A DNA stretch of 64,000 bases from Leucobacter coleopterorum (GTDB lineage Bacteria; Actinomycetota; Actinomycetes; Actinomycetales; Microbacteriaceae), in the NCBI RefSeq assembly GCF_011382985.1, contig NZ_CP049933.1, positions 3,151,552 to 3,215,551 of the forward strand. The letters are read 5' to 3'. Under the pieces are notes generated by a model. That model was given only the letters and a program-made list of their open reading frames with translations. It ran no database searches and had not been told where the DNA came from. The translations under genes and the position numbers were made by a program. Below are positions 59,223-64,000 of the stretch, piece by piece (position 1 is the first letter of the stretch; every line of letters begins with the position of its first letter).

Positions 59223-60419
59223 ATGGTTGACATTCAAAAGCTAGTAGACGAACTCGCGGATCGATTGCAGCGCTCGGTTGCTGTCGACGGTCCGCGTGGT
59301 CACCTCATTGCCTCCAGCAAGCACTTTGGCGACGAGGACACACCGCGCGTCAATGTGGTGCTCTCGCGCAACCTCGATCGACGCATTGCCCAATATCTCT
59401 TTAGCTTCGGGATCCAGGACGCAAACGACAAGGTCGTCATTCCGGCCGAGCCCAAGCTCGGGCTCAAATCCCGCTGCTGCTACCCGCTGAGGTACCAGCA
59501 GCGGCTCCTGGGTTTCATCTGGCTGATCGAAGATGTGGGCCACGAACATGTGATTCGCCCCTACGTCGAGCAAATCGCGGAGGCGCTCGGGCAGGAGCAC
59601 GACTCCAGCACCGTCAGCACTCGCCAGCTCGAGGAACTCGGTGAGAGGCTACTGAGGTCATCACAGCACACTGTAGAGAGAGCCGTCGAAGCTCTACGTG
59701 AGTGTGACTTTCCACCCGCCGGCTCCCATGTTCGGCTGCTCGCGGTCGCCCAGACACTTCATCATGACCGAGGGGTCTCATTCCCGCTCCTACGATCCTC
59801 CACCGCAGCGCGCGAGTGGCAGCGTGGCGGGCGAGAACTTGTTGAAGTGAAACTTGCCTCCGCGGTCGTGCTGATCTGTGCCGCGAGACAAAACGAGGCC
59901 GATGGTGTTCATGAGTTTGGGCAACAGCTCGCGGCAGAACTCACCCCCGCAGATATTCGGGTGGGGATCAGCGAGCGCGATGAGATCAACGGCGCGCCTA
60001 GGCTCCTCAAGCAGGCCGTGCACGCGGCCTTCGCCTCACACCTGTTTCAAGAGCTCGACCCGGTCAACGCCTGGTCTGACATCTTCCCGCACAGACTCAT
60101 CATTGAAGCCGCGCTTGCGATCCCTCAAAACGCCACACCCCCACAATCCATGGCGGCGCTCTTTGATCCCGAGAACGCAGCGCTTCTTGAAACCGTCGAA
60201 ACCTACCTCGATCACGGTGGCGATCGAGCTGCGACCGCTGAGGCGCTGTTCATTCATCGCAGCACCCTGTATTACCGTCTCAGCCAGGTGCAAAAGCTCA
60301 CCCAGTTGGATCCAGCTGACGGCCGCAACCGCCTCGCTCTGCACCTGGCGGTCAAACTCAACAGGGTGGCAAGCAGCGGGATCAGCACGCTCCTTCAAAG
60401 TGTGGAAGATTCGGGCTGA
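59223..60419 (+). CDS. PucR/CdaR-type helix-turn-helix regulator
   Basis: The product is about 398 aa from ATG 59223. The C-terminal helix-turn-helix typical of PucR/CdaR proteins is clear: LLETVETYLDHGGDRAATAEALFIHRSTLYYRLSQVQKLT (shown in part, LDHGG...HRSTLYYRL). The N-terminal 170 residues form a sensory region (GLKSRCCYPLRYQQRLLGFIW) and the middle has a GGDEF-like regulator fold typical of the family. No membrane segment. It lies between an MFS transporter and a cyclodeaminase-like gene and probably activates them in response to the imported compound (inference). Confidence 0.85.
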   Translation: MVDIQKLVDELADRLQRSVAVDGPRGHLIASSKHFGDEDTPRVNVVLSRNLDRRIAQYLFSFGIQDANDKVVIPAEPKLGLKSRCCYPLRYQQRLLGFIWLIEDVGHEHVIRPYVEQIAEALGQEHDSSTVSTRQLEELGERLLRSSQHTVERAVEALRECDFPPAGSHVRLLAVAQTLHHDRGVSFPLLRSSTAAREWQRGGRELVEVKLASAVVLICAARQNEADGVHEFGQQLAAELTPADIRVGISERDEINGAPRLLKQAVHAAFASHLFQELDPVNAWSDIFPHRLIIEAALAIPQNATPPQSMAALFDPENAALLETVETYLDHGGDRAATAEALFIHRSTLYYRLSQVQKLTQLDPADGRNRLALHLAVKLNRVASSGISTLLQSVEDSG

Positions 60420-60536
60420 GGCTTCACGCATTTGACGATGATCTCTTCTGGAGCACGCAGCAGGATTGGTTCTAGGATTCCGCCAGCACCACCGCCGTGC
60501 TCGACCAAAGCGGCGCTCAGCCAGAAAGAGACTTCA

Positions 60537-61562
60537 ATGCCTACCGCGACCCAGACGCTCGTCGATCCTCAACCCCAGCTCCAGCTCGGCGAAGAGGTGC
60601 TGTACCTCAGCAAACAGGAGGTGCTCAACCTGGGGATCGGTCGTTCCGAGATTCTCGATCTCACTCGAGACACCCTCATCGAGCACGGCAACCACCGCTA
60701 CGAGATGCCCGCGAAAATCGGCGTGCATCCCTACCCCGAGGTGTTTTACCACGCGATGCCCGCGTACGTGCCGGGCATGAACGCCGTGGGCTGCAAGTGG
60801 ATCGAGTGCTACCCGAACAACCCGTCGAAGTTTGGGCTCCCCCAGACCACCGGGTTGATGGTCATCAACGATGTCGAATCTGGTGTGCCCGTGGCCATTA
60901 TGGATTCAACCTGGGTCACAGCGATGCGCACCCCCGCGGTGACCGTGCTCGCGGCGGCCAAACTGCACCCGGGCGCGGAGACCTTTGGCATGTTCGGCTG
61001 CGGTGTTCAGGGCAAAGAGCACGTGCGCTACGCCGCCGAGGCATTACCCGGGCTGAAGACGGTCTACGTGTACGACACCCGCGAGGAAGCCGCCGACGCA
61101 CTCATCGCGGAGTTGCAGGGTGAGGTCCCGTTCACGCTGGTCAAGGGAGCATCGGCCGAGGCCGTCGCGAAGAGCGCCGAGGTGCTGAGCTCTGCGACAC
61201 TCATCATCAAGGAGCCACTCTCCGTAGTGAAGGACGAATGGATCAGCGCCGGTCAGACCATCTTGCCGTGTGACCTCAATACGTTCTGGGATCCGCGGAT
61301 CTCGCAGCGCGCCGACAAGTACATCGTCGACAGCATCGAAGAGCACGAGCTGTTCGCTGAGATGGGGTACTTTCCCGACGGCCTCCCGGCCATCGCTGCC
61401 GAAACCGGCGAGGTGATCGCCGACGTCAAACAGGGCCGCGAAAACGCCGACCAGATTATCGTCAACAGCAACATCGGCATGGCCGTGTGCGACGTGGTCG
61501 TTGGCCGCGCAATCTACGACCGCGCTGTTGCGCTGGGGGCTGGAACCGCGCTGAGCCTCTAG
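60537..61562 (+). CDS. Ornithine cyclodeaminase / mu-crystallin family protein
   Basis: The product is about 341 aa from ATG 60537. The family shows a dinucleotide-binding motif FGMFGCGVQGKEHVRYA, the catalytic-region segments KWIECYPNNP and LMVINDVESGVPVAIMDSTWVTAMRTPAVTVLAA (shown in part) and the C-terminal NSNIGMAVCDVVVGR. Members convert ornithine to proline, reduce imines or make other amino acids (family knowledge). The substrate here is unknown; the position after the transporter and regulator suggests catabolism of a nitrogen compound. Its stop overlaps that of the opposite YdcF gene by 4 bases. Confidence 0.9.
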   Translation: MPTATQTLVDPQPQLQLGEEVLYLSKQEVLNLGIGRSEILDLTRDTLIEHGNHRYEMPAKIGVHPYPEVFYHAMPAYVPGMNAVGCKWIECYPNNPSKFGLPQTTGLMVINDVESGVPVAIMDSTWVTAMRTPAVTVLAAAKLHPGAETFGMFGCGVQGKEHVRYAAEALPGLKTVYVYDTREEAADALIAELQGEVPFTLVKGASAEAVAKSAEVLSSATLIIKEPLSVVKDEWISAGQTILPCDLNTFWDPRISQRADKYIVDSIEEHELFAEMGYFPDGLPAIAAETGEVIADVKQGRENADQIIVNSNIGMAVCDVVVGRAIYDRAVALGAGTALSL

Positions 61563-62569
61563 CGCAGCACGGTTGTCCCAAACATCCCGGCCGCAACGCT
61601 TCCGAGCACCACGATGCACGCTGCCGCGATGTTGAGGCCCCGGCTGTAGCTCAGGATCGCGATGAACTCGCGCAGAAACGCGCTCGGGCGGAAGTAGCGT
61701 GCTGTGCGCGAGCCGGTGGCCTCGGCGGCAATGCCAACGCGCTGGGCGAGGATCGCGGCGCGCAGCACATGGTAGTCGCTCGTCACAATCAGTACCTGGT
61801 CGCCCGCAGCGCGCTCCCGCAAGATCTCACTTGAGAAGAGGAGGTTCTGTTCGGTGTTGCGCGAGCGGGTCTCCGCTGCGATGTGGGTGGCAGGAATACC
61901 AGCACGCAGCAGGTACTCGGCCATCGCCTCGCCCTCGGGCCGCACCTCGTCGTCTCCTTGACCGCCCGAGGGAATCAACAGCGGCTTCGCATCTGTGGGG
62001 CAGGATCTCCAAATCTCGATAGCCCTGTCGAGCCGACCGGCCAGCAGCGGTGGCACGGCCTCGCCTATAAGGCCAGCGCCGAGCACGATAATCACGTCGG
62101 GGCGAACCTTAGCGGAGGCCCGCGAGTAGACAATGGCGTACCCAAAGAAGACCACAAAATAGGTACCAACGTAGGTCGCCACCAGCGTCATCAGGGCCGC
62201 GAGGCTGAGTGTTGCGGCGTTCGGGTGCAGCACGAGCCAGAGGATCACCGCTGGCGCGGCGAGCAGGCAGAGCCCCGCGAGCAGCGACAGCAGGTTTCCG
62301 AGGCTTCTGCTCTCCCTGCGAGCCATCTCAACCCCGTTTTTGATCAGCACGATGGCCAACACCAAAACTGTGAGTGGCAGCAGCGCGATGACACCAAAGA
62401 GGACGAGCCCGAAGGCCGGGAAGACGTAGGTTAAGAACTCGCCAATGGCCGCGATGCCAAACCAGACGGCACCAAACAGCAGATAGCCATTGCGGAGTCG
62501 CCTGCGATCGCGTCGCCAGGCCCGCACGAAGAGAAGGGTCAGCGCGACGGCTGCGATTAGGCTGAACAA
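61559..62569 (-). CDS. YdcF/SanA-like (DUF218) membrane protein
   Basis: The product has 336 aa and a TTG start at 62569, with GAGGAG 5 bases upstream. About five membrane helices fill the first 150 residues (LTVLVLAIVLI, LLAGLCLLAAPAVILWLVL). The DUF218 domain follows: VIIVLGAGLIGEAVPPLLAGRLDRAI, LIPSGGQGDDE, RSRNTEQNLLFS and VLIVTSDYHVLRAA, the family's conserved acid, serine and histidine residues. One more helix ends the protein. The family is linked to envelope and vancomycin-barrier functions (SanA) without a settled activity. It is convergent with the cyclodeaminase-like gene. Confidence 0.9.
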   Translation of the reverse strand: MFSLIAAVALTLLFVRAWRRDRRRLRNGYLLFGAVWFGIAAIGEFLTYVFPAFGLVLFGVIALLPLTVLVLAIVLIKNGVEMARRESRSLGNLLSLLAGLCLLAAPAVILWLVLHPNAATLSLAALMTLVATYVGTYFVVFFGYAIVYSRASAKVRPDVIIVLGAGLIGEAVPPLLAGRLDRAIEIWRSCPTDAKPLLIPSGGQGDDEVRPEGEAMAEYLLRAGIPATHIAAETRSRNTEQNLLFSSEILRERAAGDQVLIVTSDYHVLRAAILAQRVGIAAEATGSRTARYFRPSAFLREFIAILSYSRGLNIAAACIVVLGSVAAGMFGTTVLR

Positions 62570-62970
62570 CGGGGCTCCTCACGTTCGAAGCGGCGGTGGT
62601 CGCGTTTTGTCATGCTTCAACGATAGGAGCGCGTCGCGGCACAAACATCAGACTCTGGAACAATTCCTGTCGTGCCGTGGTGCCACGAGTAGTGTCGCTG
62701 CCGCTGCGACCACGACCGCACCAGTGAGACACCATCGCCCCGACGAGAACGCATCAATTCAGCGCGTGTTTGATGCCTTCTCGCCGACACGGTGTCTTCT
62801 CGCCGCGGAACCTTTCTCACCCAAGCGCATCAAACGCGAGGTTTAGCTCCACGACGTTCACTCGAGGCTCACCCAGAACGCAAGGTCGCGCCCCGAGGTG
62901 AACCATGCGGCCTCGGTCACCATCACATCGAAATCCAACTTCTAGAGTCAAAGCTATCTGACGTTTCTAT
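62570..62970. other. 401-base intergenic region, no confirmed gene
   Basis: Lies between the YdcF start and the AAA ATPase end, both minus. No promoter, repeat or complete gene is obvious. On the minus strand a short frame reading DVMVTEAAWFTSGRDLAFW (around 62870-62940) looks protein-like and could be a remnant cut off when the ATPase gene entered. Not supported further. Confidence 0.4.
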
Positions 62971-64000
62971 TTAGGGTGCAGGAAATGCTGCGAGATCTTT
63001 GAGCAGCAAATTTGAATCAACACCCACGGCAACGCACATATCAATGAAATGAGGTCCATCTGCCTTGTATATAAAACTTAGCGTGGCAACAAGCTCAGCT
63101 TCGATCGACGGAAAATCTAATGCTGCCGAAGGCCTCGGCTCCTCTCGGTGAGATTGACTGTGCAAGAACTTGACTGCTCGCTGCTTAACCGCGGGATCAA
63201 ACGATGCAGCGTTCGCAACAGTGTCTGCCTTTTCCTGGAACGTAACCATGTGTGGAGCACGGAAAGAGAGAAAGCCCTCGAGAAGACGTCTAGCAGCGTT
63301 TCCTACCAGCGGCAGATACTCTTGCGAGTCCCCCGTTACAGCTTCCGACACATGGTGGAACAGCAGATGATACTCACTCGGATGCTCTATCAGGCTCCGA
63401 GGGAGTTCTCGTACCTCGCTCCGCCTTGAATTCTGTTGCGTTTGAGCGACGGCACGAACTTCCAAGAACGACACTGTTGGCATCCGCTTCTCAGCGGCGT
63501 CGCCCTCTCGAATACGCCTCTGCGAGCTGAACCAACGGTTCTTAAGATTTATCAAAAACAGGCGAAAATACTCATAGTCATGTGTAAGCACTATCGTCTG
63601 TGCAAACCTCTTTGTGCGCGCCTCGGCTAACGTGAAAGCAGCAAAGAGTGCCTCCTTATCAAGGCTGGTCATTGGGTCGTCAATCACTACGACTGTATTT
63701 GCGGGATCAACTCCATCTTCTTCTAGAGAACGTAGGAAGTATGTAAATGCGATCGCATTTCGTTCACCCTCACTTAGATTGTCGGCGACTTGACCGCTAC
63801 GTGTCAGGATGTACCCCTTACCATCGGGGGAGACTGCAACACGGAGATGTGCGTGGCCAAAGTGCTGGCTCAGGTCGGCATCTATGTGGTTCGCCATCTG
63901 ACCGACACCTTGTAGAGACTGTTGGAGTATGGAGATATTGGCCTCAATCGAACCAATGCGATGTGAAAGGACCAGTTTTCCTCGAGCAGCAAGCTCTAGG
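62971..64000 (-). CDS. AAA_13-type ATPase, C-terminal part (5' end outside window)
   Basis: The frame is open from the window end at 64000, so the N-terminus is missing; about 342 residues are seen. The ATPase core is present: ADNLSEGERNAIAFTYFLRSL (signature) and VVVIDDPMTSLDKEALFAAF (Walker B), then the H-loop in IVLTHDYEYFRLFL. These match the AAA_13 / RloC-PrrC-type ATPases, several of which act as anticodon nucleases or other phage-defence enzymes (family knowledge). The C-terminal 200 residues show no clear nuclease motif. The base composition is poorer in GC than the neighbours by eye, in line with transfer. The full gene and neighbours lie beyond the window. Confidence 0.82.
   Translation of the reverse strand, partial: LELAARGKLVLSHRIGSIEANISILQQSLQGVGQMANHIDADLSQHFGHAHLRVAVSPDGKGYILTRSGQVADNLSEGERNAIAFTYFLRSLEEDGVDPANTVVVIDDPMTSLDKEALFAAFTLAEARTKRFAQTIVLTHDYEYFRLFLINLKNRWFSSQRRIREGDAAEKRMPTVSFLEVRAVAQTQQNSRRSEVRELPRSLIEHPSEYHLLFHHVSEAVTGDSQEYLPLVGNAARRLLEGFLSFRAPHMVTFQEKADTVANAASFDPAVKQRAVKFLHSQSHREEPRPSAALDFPSIEAELVATLSFIYKADGPHFIDMCVAVGVDSNLLLKDLAAFPAP

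Noticed and set aside
62640..62950. Possible small gene or remnant between YdcF and the AAA ATPase
   Set aside because: A few protein-like residues on the minus strand, but no start, ribosome-binding site or family; listed only as intergenic.

Overview
The window is high-GC DNA with many GTG starts, dense co-directional operons, two-domain ROK and IclR regulators, two NarL-type two-component systems and MmpL and DHA2 exporters. This points to an actinobacterium, most likely of the family Microbacteriaceae; the species cannot be fixed from the sequence. No rRNA, tRNA, CRISPR array or transposase was seen.

Layout: (1) 1-656, the end of a SNF2 helicase. (2) 665-9821, a minus-strand type I restriction-modification operon. 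Its order of transcription is a 657-aa HTH protein that looks like a catalytically dead methylase fused to a target-recognition domain, then hsdM, a DUF1016/YhcG nuclease, hsdS and hsdR. A 50-aa zinc-ribbon protein (10024-10176) diverges from it. (3) 10415-23500, housekeeping and stress genes: hydrolase, aldehyde dehydrogenase, two NarL-type two-component systems, a MacB-like ABC exporter, MmpL and DHA2 exporters. Three copies of an ATCACCC-type palindrome lie upstream of both kinases and of mmpL. (4) 23592-29520, a FitAB-type toxin-antitoxin pair, a decayed SRPBCC gene, a MerR/aldo-keto reductase/chorismate-mutase-like operon, a GNAT enzyme and an unusual SDR. (5) 29704-34211, a CUT2 sugar ABC operon with a divergent ROK repressor. 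(6) 35581-46389, a second type I system whose hsdM-hsdS and hsdR are separated by an AlbA/ATPase pseudogene, AbiH, a HipA-like kinase and a DUF3037 protein: a compact defence island. (7) 46522-51620, a giant secreted nuclease/nucleotidase. (8) 52052-61562, a catabolic cluster with a formaldehyde-activating-enzyme homologue, a beta-hydroxyacid dehydrogenase, an aldehyde dehydrogenase, two MFS transporters, IclR- and CdaR-like regulators and an ornithine-cyclodeaminase-like protein. (9) 61559-64000, a YdcF protein and the C-terminal part of an AAA_13 ATPase.

A caution governs the whole annotation. At least ten otherwise intact genes carry one single-base frameshift each (hsdM carries two), mostly a missing base in a short G or C run. 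When one base is restored, lengths and family motifs come out right. This looks like sequencing or assembly error rather than mass gene decay, so I give the full repaired span as one gene. Two genes (SRPBCC at 24341-24792 and AlbA/ATPase at 38237-39716) also contain in-frame stop codons and are called pseudogenes.
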